Assembly (NCBI GenBank): GCA_028819475.1
Contig: JAPPLJ010000050.1
Coordinates: forward strand, 248,001 to 312,000
Source of the DNA: Rhodospirillaceae bacterium
Lineage (GTDB): Bacteria; Pseudomonadota; Alphaproteobacteria; Bin65
Length of the DNA: 64,000 bases
Direction of reading: 5' to 3'
In this document: positions 19,204 to 26,183 of the stretch, piece after piece
Layout: each line of letters begins with the position of its first letter
How positions within the stretch are numbered: position 1 is the stretch's first letter
Translations under genes and position numbers: made by a program
Notes under the pieces: generated by a model
Databases searched by the model: none
What the model saw: the letters and a program-made list of their open reading frames with translations, nothing else
Told to the model about the DNA's origin: nothing

Positions 19204-20688
19204 ATGAAAAAGCTGATGAGAGTGCCCGCGGCAGTGTTCGCCGCGGCAACCGTACTTGCCGCCTGCGGCGGCGGGGGTGGCGGCAGCACGAGCCGGGCAC
19301 CAAGTCCCGGTCCTGCTGCAACCACAACGTCCTTCGACCGCAATCAGGCGGTCGCCTATGACGCAGGCCAGCCATCCGGCGTCAGAAGTGTCGGCAGCCT
19401 TGAGCCGACCAACACCGATCCAAGCGGAAGAGTTGCTTTTGTCGGCGGTGCAAATCCAATTCCCATGATGCAAGCTGTCGAACGGGTATCAGGATGCACC
19501 CAGCAATCGTGTTATCCACGCAGCCTGCACACCGTGCATGACGGCGTTGAAGTCGGGCATGTCCGCTTCCGGGACGGCGTGAGCGCGAGCGAACTGCTGC
19601 GCTACCTTCGAGCCGATGCCAGGGATTACAGCGAACGCGTTGTCCGGCGCTGGTCTTCGCCGCCGACCGTGCGCATGGTTGCCGGCTCGACCGATCAAGA
19701 CATTCTCGACACCTTTCAGGCCGTGCGACTCGTCAACAGCGCCCTGCCCGCCGAATGGCAGTTGCGCTTCGACCACGACACGCCGGCCGCGCGCGACCAC
19801 CAACTGACCCCCGGCGTGATTGAGGTTGGGTTTGTCCGGCGCGAGCAATGGCCTAACGGTTCGTGCGGCAGCAGCACACGGGCGATTGGGTGCGCCTGGA
19901 CGCAGTCAAGTGCAGGTCGCGTGACGGCCGCGGGCGTTGCGGTCGATGACATCCGCGTGACAGGGGAGCGGAAGCGGATCGGCGTTCTCCTTCATGAACT
20001 GTTGCACGCTCTCGGCCGCGGCCATGTCGACCCCAACGTGATCCCCAACACCATCATGCACGCTAGCGGCGATGAAGGGCAATCGGAGCATCTCATCCTC
20101 TCCGATCTCGACGTGGCCGCCCTGTATGCCGTCTACGACCGGCTACAGCCGGGAGAGTCGGGCGACCTCGACTTCAACGATCTCGGCCCGTGGAGCGATG
20201 TCTCGACTCATGTGGTCGGCCGCATCGGCTACATACCGGGCCGGTTCGAGGCGGTGCTGTTCGGCGCTGTCTGGCAGAACGGTAACGTCCGGCCCTGGGC
20301 GATGGCGCTCAATCCTTCGGAACTCCCGCAGCAAGTATCCGGCAGCGCAAGCTGGGCCGGACGCCTGCTCGGCATGACGCCGCGGGCCGAGACGGTCGCC
20401 GGCGCCGCGGACATGACCGTGAGCCTCGCCACGCTGCGCGGTGCGCTCGACTTCACCGGGCTGGAATACTGGGCCGCCCATGCCGGGCCGGGCGCACGCG
20501 GCACCGGCACACAGTGGCGTGACGGCGACCTGAACTACCGGATCGCGGTGAGCGGGGCGCTGTTTTATGACACCGGCGGCGACGCCGGAAAGGTCACGGG
20601 TGCCTTCTACGGCTCGAACCAGCAAAAGGTCGGCGGCACGCTGCGGCGCACCGACCTTGCCGCTGGATTCGGAGCGCAACGGCGGTAG
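19204..20688 (+). CDS. Passenger gene 4: metzincin-type lipoprotein with TbpB-like C-terminal barrel
   Basis: A 494-aa exported protein. The N-terminus MKKLMRVPAAVFAAATVLAAC ends in a lipobox (LAAC), so it is a lipoprotein, followed by a Gly/Ser linker. Around residues 260-290 it carries HELLHALGRGHVDP, the zinc motif HExxHxxGxxH of metzincins, then TIMHASG, a plausible Met-turn. The C-terminal 110 residues (TVSLATLRGALDFTGLEYW... GAFYGSNQQKVGGTL) resemble the beta-barrel lobes of transferrin-binding-protein-B-like surface lipoproteins. The start is fixed by the signal peptide. It probably acts at the outer-membrane surface. A protease as IS cargo is unusual. Confidence 0.8.
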   Translation: MKKLMRVPAAVFAAATVLAACGGGGGGSTSRAPSPGPAATTTSFDRNQAVAYDAGQPSGVRSVGSLEPTNTDPSGRVAFVGGANPIPMMQAVERVSGCTQQSCYPRSLHTVHDGVEVGHVRFRDGVSASELLRYLRADARDYSERVVRRWSSPPTVRMVAGSTDQDILDTFQAVRLVNSALPAEWQLRFDHDTPAARDHQLTPGVIEVGFVRREQWPNGSCGSSTRAIGCAWTQSSAGRVTAAGVAVDDIRVTGERKRIGVLLHELLHALGRGHVDPNVIPNTIMHASGDEGQSEHLILSDLDVAALYAVYDRLQPGESGDLDFNDLGPWSDVSTHVVGRIGYIPGRFEAVLFGAVWQNGNVRPWAMALNPSELPQQVSGSASWAGRLLGMTPRAETVAGAADMTVSLATLRGALDFTGLEYWAAHAGPGARGTGTQWRDGDLNYRIAVSGALFYDTGGDAGKVTGAFYGSNQQKVGGTLRRTDLAAGFGAQRR

Positions 20689-20691
20689 AAA

Positions 20692-20724
20692 GAAGCGCCG
20701 GGTGTTCGCATCACCCGGCGCTTC
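20692..20724 (+). terminator. Strong hairpin after the metalloprotease gene
   Basis: GAAGCGCCGGGTG (20692-20704) and its exact complement (20712-20724) form a 13-bp stem with a 7-nt loop, 4 bases after the stop codon. The following ATTCACTCAC is not a proper T-tract, so it may stabilise the upstream mRNA or give only partial termination before the gene at 20752. Confidence 0.6.
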
Positions 20725-20751
20725 ATTCACTCACAACACGGAGGATTTGCT

Positions 20752-21045
20752 GTGAGCGACCTGGACAGGATCGAGAACAACATCGTCATGCTGCGGAGCC
20801 GAATCGAAGCGCTCGAGTTTCTTCTGGCGCTGGTTGTTGCACGGCTTGACGAGGATACTCTCGAATCAATTCTCGGCGATGTCCCGAACGCCGATGTTGT
20901 CAGGTCTACCAGCGCCAATGTCCGCCCGGCTCTCCTGCCGCCGCCTTTCGACGCCGGGGTGTACGACCAAATCTACGAAGACGCTACGGTATCCGTCTTC
21001 GAGAAGTTCCAGCGTAACGTCCGCCGGCGTCGCGGTAGCTTTTGA
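20752..21045 (+). CDS. Passenger gene 5: small N-terminal coiled-coil protein
   Basis: A 97-aa protein starting with GTG at 20752, preceded by ACGGAGGATTTGCT. Residues 1-40 (SDLDRIENNIVMLRSRIEAL...) form a likely coiled coil; the rest is acidic, then ends in a basic RRRRG tail. No export signal. It lies downstream of the metalloprotease and before a strong intrinsic terminator, so the two rightward genes form an operon. I do not recognise the family. Confidence 0.65.
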   Translation: MSDLDRIENNIVMLRSRIEALEFLLALVVARLDEDTLESILGDVPNADVVRSTSANVRPALLPPPFDAGVYDQIYEDATVSVFEKFQRNVRRRRGSF

Positions 21046-21105
21046 CACAACAATCTCTCCCGGCTATAAGGGTCGGGAGAACGTTGACCATTCAGAAAAC
21101 ATGTA

Positions 21106-21143
21106 CCCCGCACGGTCGCCAACCGAGTGCGGGGTTTCTTTTT
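21106..21143 (+). terminator. Intrinsic terminator inside the IS element
   Basis: CCCCGCAC (21106-21113) pairs with GTGCGGGG (21127-21134), followed by TTTCTTTTT. It ends the rightward cargo transcript about 60 bases after passenger gene 5 and insulates the transposase gene from it. Confidence 0.88.
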
Positions 21144-21192
21144 GCCCGGAATCGGGCGGCGCTTCAACTCAATTATAAACTGGCCTTTGTGC

Positions 21193-21221
21193 TTGACAAA
21201 AACAGGTTGAGTCGCCATATT
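21193..21221 (+). promoter_or_regulatory. Transposase promoter, apparently leaderless
   Basis: A consensus -35 TTGACA at 21193-21198 is followed by a 17-base spacer and CATATT at 21216-21221. Transcription would start about 7 bases later, at or next to the ATG at 21228, giving a leaderless mRNA. No Shine-Dalgarno precedes the ATG. Confidence 0.6.
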
Positions 21222-21227
21222 AGCGAC

Positions 21228-22115
21228 ATGAACCTGTTGCCCACCGAGAAACGCCGCTTGCTCCTCAAATGCCTCGTCGAGGGCATGAGCGTTCGGGCGG
21301 CCGCCCGCACCGCAGACGTGAGCAAAACCACTGCGATGAAGCTGCTGGTCGACGCTGGCAAGGCGTGTGCGGCCTATCAGGACCGGGCGCTTCGCGATCT
21401 GCCGTGCAAGCGCATCCAGGTCGATGAAATCTGGTCGTTCATCTACGCCAAGGAGAAGAACGTCGCCACGGCGAAAGCGGCGCCGCCGAAGGCCGGCGAT
21501 GTCTGGACATGGACGGCGATCTGCGCGGATACGAAGCTTGTCCCGTCATGGCGGGTCGGTGATCGCTCCGGCGAAACCGCAATCGACTTCATGGATGACC
21601 TGCGGGTGCGTCTGGCCGAACGGGTGCAGTTGACCAGCGATGGTCACAAGGCGTACCTGGAGGCCGTCGAGGGTGCATTCGGCGCTGATGTAGACTACGC
21701 CATGTTGGTGAAGCTGTACGGCGACGCTCCGGAGCGCGAGAAGCGCTACAGCCCGGCTACCTGCGTCGGAGCGCGCAAGCGTAAAATCGAGGGCAATCCC
21801 GATCCGGCGCACGTCTCAACCAGCTACGCCGAGCGGCAGAACCTGACTATGCGCATGTCGATCCGCCGGTTCACCCGGCTGACCAATGCCTTCTCAAAGA
21901 AGATCGAGAATCACGCGCACAGTATCGCGCTGCACTTCATGCACTACAATTTCTGCCGACAGCACACGAGCCTGGGCGGCATCAGCCCTGCGATGGCAGC
22001 CGGCGTGAGGGATCGCCTTTGGGACATTGAGGACATCGTTCGGTTGATCGAGGATGCCGCCCCGAAGCCCGGTCCGCGCGGTCCCTACAAGAAGCGGGCA
22101 GAGATTTCAAACTGA
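21228..22115 (+). CDS. IS1-family transposase (single ORF)
   Basis: A 295-aa DDE transposase. An N-terminal HTH (GMSVRAAARTADVSKTTAMKLL, residues about 20-41) is followed by the catalytic core: first Asp in IQVDEIWSFIYAKEKN, second in LTSDGHKAYLEAVEGAFG, and Glu in STSYAERQNLTMRMSIRRF. The C-terminus reads PGPRGPYKKRAEISN. This is the single-ORF IS1-like type common in rhizobia and relatives. The frame extends upstream to 21042, but the ATG at 21228 fits the protein family and the promoter. The stop codon lies within the right terminal repeat. The gene appears intact. Confidence 0.92.
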   Translation: MNLLPTEKRRLLLKCLVEGMSVRAAARTADVSKTTAMKLLVDAGKACAAYQDRALRDLPCKRIQVDEIWSFIYAKEKNVATAKAAPPKAGDVWTWTAICADTKLVPSWRVGDRSGETAIDFMDDLRVRLAERVQLTSDGHKAYLEAVEGAFGADVDYAMLVKLYGDAPEREKRYSPATCVGARKRKIEGNPDPAHVSTSYAERQNLTMRMSIRRFTRLTNAFSKKIENHAHSIALHFMHYNFCRQHTSLGGISPAMAAGVRDRLWDIEDIVRLIEDAAPKPGPRGPYKKRAEISN

Positions 22116-22124
22116 CCCACTACC
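22104..22124 (-). repeat. Right terminal inverted repeat of the IS1-family element
   Basis: The complement reads GGTAGTGGG...TTTGAAAT, identical over 21 bases to 18112-18132. It overlaps the last codons and TGA of the transposase. Confidence 0.93.
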
Positions 22125-22132
22125 CGTACATC
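22125..22132. repeat. Right copy of the 8-bp target-site duplication
   Basis: CGTACATC, identical to 18104-18111. Confidence 0.93.
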
Positions 22133-22139
22133 CAGCGGC

Positions 22140-22168
22140 TTGCATCTGCCCGCCGCCTGTCCTACTCC
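22140..22168 (+). promoter_or_regulatory. Candidate promoter of the thiamin-precursor transporter operon
   Basis: TTGCAT (22140-22145), a 17-base spacer and TACTCC (22163-22168) would start transcription just before the riboswitch. The -10 match is poor. The -35 lies only 16 bases from the IS right end, so the insertion may have removed upstream control sites. Confidence 0.35.
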
Positions 22169-22177
22169 TTTCCGCAT

Positions 22178-22305
22178 CACTTGGGGGAGCCCTAGCCCGG
22201 CTGAGAGGTTCCCTGCCCCGTCCCGGCCCCACCCCGATTCGGCCGGACGGCGCAGCGAACGACCCCTGGAACCTGATCCGGTTCGCACCGGCGTAGGGAA
22301 CAGTG
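22178..22305 (+). promoter_or_regulatory. TPP riboswitch (THI element)
   Basis: Conserved blocks are present in order: TTGGGGGAGCCC, GGCTGAGAGG, a long GC-rich variable arm, ACCTGATCCGGTTCGCACCGG and CGTAGGGAACAG. CACT at 22178-22181 pairs with AGTG at 22302-22305 to close helix P1. P1 ends 2 bases before the ATG at 22308, and GGGAAC, the only purine-rich segment that could be a ribosome site, lies inside the aptamer. TPP binding should therefore block translation directly, without a separate expression platform. Confidence 0.93.
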
Positions 22306-22307
22306 AC

Positions 22308-23186
22308 ATGGCCGAGCGCCGGGACAACAGCCGCCATACCAGCCGTAGCGCCCTTATTTCTGCCGGGCCTCGTCCGGCGGAGCTTCCGCACGATCCCTAC
22401 GCGCCGGACGACCCCTTCGCGCCGGACGGGGCCGGCCCGCTGGAGCGCGCCATCCGGATCGGCGTCATCCTGATCGGCGTCGTCGCCTTCTGGTACGCCG
22501 CGATCCTGCTGACCGGCGCGCCGCGCTTTATCCTGCCGCCGCCCGACGCCGTGCTGGCCTCGCTGATCGGCGACGCCGGCCTGCTCGCAGAAAACGCGCT
22601 CACCACGATCAGCGAAATCCTGCTCGGCATGCTGTTCGGGCTCACCGTCGGCTGCGCCACCGCCTTGCTGATGGCGGCGAGCGCGCCGGTGCGGCGCTGG
22701 ATGCTGCCGGTGCTGGTCGCCAGCCAGGCGGTGCCGGTCTACGCCCTGGCGCCGGTGCTGGTGCTGTGGTTCGGCTTCGGCATCTGGCCCAAGGTCGTGA
22801 TGGCGACGCTGATCATCTACTTCCCGGTCACCGCCGCCTTCTTCGACGGCCTGCGCCGGGCCGATCGGCAGTGGATCGACCTGGCGCGGTCGATGGGCGC
22901 GTCGCGCGGCGACGTGCTGCGGCTGGTCCGCCTGCCGGCCGCCCTGCCCTCGCTCGCGTCGGGCATCCGTATCGCCGCGGCGACCGCGCCGATCGGCGCC
23001 ATCGTCGGCGAATGGATCGGCGCCAGCGCCGGGCTCGCCCATGTCATGAACCAGTCCAAGGCCCAGGCCGAGGAACCGCGCATGTTCGCCGCGCTGGTCG
23101 TCATCGCGGTCATCGCCGTCGGCCTCTATTTCGCCGTCGACCGGCTGCTGCGCCTCGCCGTGCCCTGGCGCGCTGAGGCTGCCTGA
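22308..23186 (+). CDS. thiX: ABC transporter permease, thiamin-precursor type (ThiX-like)
   Basis: A 292-aa inner-membrane permease of the BPD_transp_1 type. After a hydrophilic N-terminus of about 45 residues it has about six hydrophobic segments and the EAA-type loop region RSMGASRGDVLRLVRLPAALPSLASGIRIAA that contacts the ATPase. The TPP riboswitch directly upstream and the ThiY-like gene downstream indicate uptake of a pyrimidine precursor of thiamin (HMP or formylaminopyrimidine). No ATP-binding subunit gene is found in this operon. Confidence 0.88.
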   Translation: MAERRDNSRHTSRSALISAGPRPAELPHDPYAPDDPFAPDGAGPLERAIRIGVILIGVVAFWYAAILLTGAPRFILPPPDAVLASLIGDAGLLAENALTTISEILLGMLFGLTVGCATALLMAASAPVRRWMLPVLVASQAVPVYALAPVLVLWFGFGIWPKVVMATLIIYFPVTAAFFDGLRRADRQWIDLARSMGASRGDVLRLVRLPAALPSLASGIRIAAATAPIGAIVGEWIGASAGLAHVMNQSKAQAEEPRMFAALVVIAVIAVGLYFAVDRLLRLAVPWRAEAA

Positions 23187-23202
23187 TTGTGGAGATGTAA
23201 AG

Positions 23203-24171
23203 ATGCCCATTCCCTCCCCGATTCGCCCGTTTCGCGCCGCCTGCCTGGCCGCCTTCGCCGCCGCCCTCGCCAGCGCGGCCCCCGCGGTTGCTGCCGACAA
23301 ATTCACCGTCCTGCTCGACTGGTTCGTGAATCCGGACCACGGGCCGCTGTTCGTGGCGCAGGAGCGCGGCTATTTCCGGGAGGCGGGGCTCGACGTCGAA
23401 CTGATCGCGCCGTCCGATCCGAACGATCCGCCCCGGCTGGTCGCGGCCGGGCGCGGCGACGTCGCCATTTCCTACCAGCCGCAGCTTCATATCCAGACGA
23501 GCAAGGGTCTGCCGCTGGTCCGCATCGGCACACTGGTCGCGACGCCGCTCAATTCGCTGGTCGTGCTGCGCGACGGCCCGGTCAAGCGGATCGCCGACCT
23601 CAAGGGCCGCAAGGTCGGCTATTCGGTCGGCGGCTTCGAAACGGCGCTGCTGAAGGCGATGCTGGGCAAGCACGGGCTGGCGATCGAAGACATCACGCTG
23701 GTCAACGTGAATTTCGACCTGTCCTCGAGCCTGATGGCCGGCAAGGTGAGCGCGGTGATCGGCGCCTACCGCAATTTCGAGCTCAACCAGATGGATATCG
23801 AAAAGCGGCCGGGCACCGCCTTCTTCGTCGAGGAGGAGGGCGTGCCGCCCTACGACGAACTGATCTATGTCGCCCACAGGGACAGGGTGGCCGATCCGAA
23901 AATGCGCAAATTTATCAATGCCGTGGAACGCGGCGTTCAGTATCTGGTGAATTATCCGCGGCGCAGTTGGAAACTGTTTATCAAGAGCCGCGAGAAGGAA
24001 CTGGACAGCGAGCTCTTCCGCCGGGCGTGGCGGGATACCCTGCCCCGCTTCGCGCTGCGGCCGGCGGCCCTGGATCGCGCGCGCTATGCCAATTTTGCCG
24101 CCTTCCTGAAAAGCCAGGGCATCATCCCGAAAGTCCTGCCGGTCGCGGACTATGCGCGGGAATTGAAGTGA
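23203..24171 (+). CDS. thiY: Thiamin-precursor ABC transporter substrate-binding protein (ThiY, NMT1/THI5-like)
   Basis: A 322-aa periplasmic protein with a signal peptide (MPIPSPIRPFRAACLAAFAA..., cleavage near AVAA-DKF). The mature start FTVLLDWFVNPDHGPLFVAQ and the blocks PRLVAAGRGDVAISYQPQL and GRKVGYSVGGFE are typical of THI5-like pyrimidine binders. It follows the permease gene by 16 bases under the same TPP riboswitch, which makes a thiamin-precursor ligand much more likely than a sulphonate or nitrate ligand. Confidence 0.9.
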   Translation: MPIPSPIRPFRAACLAAFAAALASAAPAVAADKFTVLLDWFVNPDHGPLFVAQERGYFREAGLDVELIAPSDPNDPPRLVAAGRGDVAISYQPQLHIQTSKGLPLVRIGTLVATPLNSLVVLRDGPVKRIADLKGRKVGYSVGGFETALLKAMLGKHGLAIEDITLVNVNFDLSSSLMAGKVSAVIGAYRNFELNQMDIEKRPGTAFFVEEEGVPPYDELIYVAHRDRVADPKMRKFINAVERGVQYLVNYPRRSWKLFIKSREKELDSELFRRAWRDTLPRFALRPAALDRARYANFAAFLKSQGIIPKVLPVADYARELK

Positions 24172-24193
24172 CGGTCCGGGAATGGCCGAAGGA

Positions 24194-24227
24194 CCGTAGA
24201 GGAGAGTTTAAAACCCTCCCCTGCAAA
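24194..24227 (+). repeat. Dispersed palindrome, copy D (degenerate)
   Basis: The core 24196-24224 matches the 29-bp palindrome with three or four changes in the left arm (GTAGAGGAGAGTTT). The flanks CC and AAA match the orientation of copy B at 45577. It lies 22 bases after thiY and may act as the operon's RNA 3' structure. Confidence 0.75.
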
Positions 24228-24365
24228 TTTGGATCGGCGGAAACGGCGGCGCGTCGGATTGCCCGGTTCTGAGACACTGCCGACGCGCCGGCAGCCTTGT
24301 CACGATTGAGTCCGCTCACTAGGGTTCGCGGCACCCGAATGCGCTGTGGAGAGGAGCGGAATTCC

Positions 24366-24863
24366 GTGCGGCTGGTCGGCCTGTATCTTGCCCTGTTCGC
24401 CTTCTGGCTGCTGATGTCCGGCCATTACGAGCCGTTGATCGTCGGCTTCGGCGTCGCCTCCTGCGCCGCGACGGTCTATATCGCCCGGCGCAAGGATTTC
24501 GTCGATTACGCAACCCTCTCCTGGTACATCAAGCCGACGCTGCCGCTCTACTGGCTCTGGCTGCTCGGGCAGATCCTGAAAGCCAATGTCGACGTTGCAA
24601 CGCGCTGCGTCCTGCCCGGCAACCGGATCGACCCCTGCGTCTTTCGCGCGCCGGCGAACCAGGATACCGGCGTCGGCGTCGCGACCTACGCCAATTCGAT
24701 CACGCTGACGCCCGGCACCGTCTCCATGCAGACCTGGGACCACGAGATCCGGGTCCATGCGCTGACCCGCGACGGCGCCCGGGATGTCCTGGGCGGCGCG
24801 ATGGACGGGCGCGTCTGCCGGGTCGAGGGCCACACGAAGGACGGGGCGGAGGACGGGCCATGA
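24366..24863 (+). CDS. mnhE: Na+/H+ antiporter subunit E (MnhE/MrpE)
   Basis: A 165-aa membrane protein with two N-terminal hydrophobic segments (LVGLYLALFAFWLLMSG, LIVGFGVASCAATVYIA), then a cytoplasmic domain with the family block ITLTPGTVSMQTWDHEIRVHAL. First gene of the ten-gene antiporter operon. GTG at 24366 is preferred because GAGAGGAGCGGAATTCC precedes it; an in-frame start at 24297 would add an unrelated stretch. MrpE homologues support assembly of the antiporter. Confidence 0.9.
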   Translation: MRLVGLYLALFAFWLLMSGHYEPLIVGFGVASCAATVYIARRKDFVDYATLSWYIKPTLPLYWLWLLGQILKANVDVATRCVLPGNRIDPCVFRAPANQDTGVGVATYANSITLTPGTVSMQTWDHEIRVHALTRDGARDVLGGAMDGRVCRVEGHTKDGAEDGP

Positions 24864-25171
24864 TGTTCGCCGCGGCGATGGCCGGGGTGCTGGCGGCGAT
24901 GGCGTTGACGCTGGTCCGCGGCCTGCTCGGCCCGACGGTGTTCGATCGGGTCCTCGCGCTCAACACCTTCGGCACCGTGACCGTGCTGGCGATCGCCGTG
25001 CTCGGCTTCCTGATGGGACGGCCGCAATTCCTCGATATCGCCCTGCTCTATGCGCTGATCAATTTCGTCGGCACCATCGCGATCCTGAAATATCTGCAAT
25101 ACGGCGATCTCGGCGCGTCCGGCCGGGAGGCCGACACCGGCGAGGCCGATATTTCCGGGAGCGGCGGCTGA
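24860..25171 (+). CDS. mnhF: Na+/H+ antiporter subunit F (MnhF/MrpF)
   Basis: A 103-aa protein with three hydrophobic helices. The block LVRGLLGPTVFDRVLALNTF and the Asp-containing QFLDIALLYALINFVGTIA are typical of MrpF. The hydrophilic C-terminal tail is short. The ATG overlaps the mnhE stop by 4 bases. Member of the membrane antiporter complex that exchanges cytoplasmic Na+ (or K+) for protons. Confidence 0.92.
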   Translation: MMFAAAMAGVLAAMALTLVRGLLGPTVFDRVLALNTFGTVTVLAIAVLGFLMGRPQFLDIALLYALINFVGTIAILKYLQYGDLGASGREADTGEADISGSGG

Positions 25172-25173
25172 CC

Positions 25174-25524
25174 ATGGCGCTGGCGGTCGATATCGCAAGC
25201 TGGCTCTGCCTGGTCGCCGGAGCGCTGCTTTGCGTGGCCGGCGGCATCGGCATGATCCGCTTCCCGGATGTCTACGCGCGCAGCCACGCCGCCGGCGTCA
25301 TCGATACCGGCGGCGCCCTGTTCATCCTGTTCGGCCTGGCGCTCCAGGCCGGTTTTTCGCTGGTCACGGTGAAGCTGGCGATTATCGGGCTGCTGCTGTT
25401 CTTCACCTGCCCGACGGCAACCCACGCGCTGGTCAAGGGCGCGCTGGCCGGCGGGCTGAAGCCGCTGTGCCGCGAGCTGGACGCCGACGAAACCGCCGGG
25501 ATGGCGGATGAGGCGCAGCGTTGA
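25174..25524 (+). CDS. mnhG: Na+/H+ antiporter subunit G (MnhG/MrpG)
   Basis: A 116-aa protein with three hydrophobic segments and the family motif GMIRFPDVYARSHAAGVIDTGG, followed by FFTCPTATHALVKGA. It begins 2 bases after mnhF and its TGA overlaps the TTG start of the next gene. Length and motif order are normal for MrpG. Confidence 0.92.
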   Translation: MALAVDIASWLCLVAGALLCVAGGIGMIRFPDVYARSHAAGVIDTGGALFILFGLALQAGFSLVTVKLAIIGLLLFFTCPTATHALVKGALAGGLKPLCRELDADETAGMADEAQR

Positions 25525-26183
25525 TTACCGTCACCAACCTGGCGCTGCTCGCCTTCATGGCGATCACGGCCTGGGCCATCGCCCGGACCCGCAACCTGTT
25601 CGTCGCGACGATGCTGGCCGGCATCTACAGTCTGCTGACCGCGACCGTCTTCGTGCTGCTCGACGCGGTGGACGTCGCCTTCACCGAAGCGGCGGTCGGC
25701 GCCGGCATCACCACGGTGCTGTTTCTCGGCGCCCTGCTGCTCACCGACCGGCAGGCGAAGCCGCACAAGAATCGTCTGGGGCACCGTTTGGGAACCTACG
25801 GCTCGATGCTGCTGGTCGTGCTGCTCGGCGCGGCGCTCGTCTACACCACGCTCGATCCGCTTATGCCGCATTTCGGCGACCCCGGCGCGCCGGCCCAGGG
25901 CCGGCTGGCGCCGGAATTCCTGGCCGATTCCGTGCGCCAGGTCGGCCGGGAGAAACCGACGGCGACCCATATTCCCAATGTCGTGACGACGACCCTGGCG
26001 AGCTATCGGGGCTTCGACACGCTGGGCGAGGTCGTCGTGATCTTCACCGCGGGCGTCGGCGTGCTCATGCTGCTCGGCGGCGGCGCGGTCCGGCGGCGGC
26101 GGCCGGGACGGCGGGACGGCGAAGAGACGTCAGGCGGCGAATCGACTTCCGGCGAATCTACGTCCGGCGGGGCCGGCGCATGA
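25521..26183 (+). CDS. MbhD/MbhE-like (DUF4040) antiporter subunit
   Basis: A 220-aa membrane protein, TTG start overlapping mnhG. The N-terminal part (AIARTRNLFVATMLAGIYSLLTATVFVLL, then DVAFTEAAVGAGITTVLFLGALLLT) matches the DUF4040/MbhD domain, which in canonical Mrp systems is fused to the C-terminus of MrpA. The later segment (GFDTLGEVVVIFTAGVGVLMLL) matches MbhE. So the MrpA tail exists here as a separate protein, as in membrane-bound hydrogenase (Mbh) operons. The tail holds three near-identical ETSGGES-type repeats of low complexity. Confidence 0.85.
   Translation: MITVTNLALLAFMAITAWAIARTRNLFVATMLAGIYSLLTATVFVLLDAVDVAFTEAAVGAGITTVLFLGALLLTDRQAKPHKNRLGHRLGTYGSMLLVVLLGAALVYTTLDPLMPHFGDPGAPAQGRLAPEFLADSVRQVGREKPTATHIPNVVTTTLASYRGFDTLGEVVVIFTAGVGVLMLLGGGAVRRRRPGRRDGEETSGGESTSGESTSGGAGA

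Larger units (their letters stand above)
18112..22124 (+). mobile_element. IS1-family element with passenger genes (4,013 bp)
   Basis: The element is bounded by 21-bp perfect terminal inverted repeats starting GGTAGTGGG (18112-18132 and 22104-22124) and by an 8-bp direct target duplication. Inside are one transposase gene at the right end and five other genes: three small ones read leftwards and a lipoprotein metalloprotease plus a small coiled-coil gene read rightwards. No internal copy of the inverted repeat is seen near the transposase start, so the 4-kb unit itself, not a 1-kb IS nested in older DNA, is what transposed. GGT-N2-TG ends and the transposase fit the IS1 family. The left-most cargo gene ends exactly at the inner edge of the left repeat and the transposase stop lies inside the right one. 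Confidence 0.9.

Noticed and set aside
21056-21080. 7-bp stem (TCTCCCG/CGGGAGA) as a second terminator in the IS
   Set aside because: No T-run follows; the real terminator is 26 bases downstream.
15040-22132. tRNA-Pro as the attachment site of an integrative island reaching to 22 kb
   Set aside because: No integrase gene and no repeated tRNA 3' end was found; housekeeping genes lie between the tRNA and the IS, which has its own target duplication.
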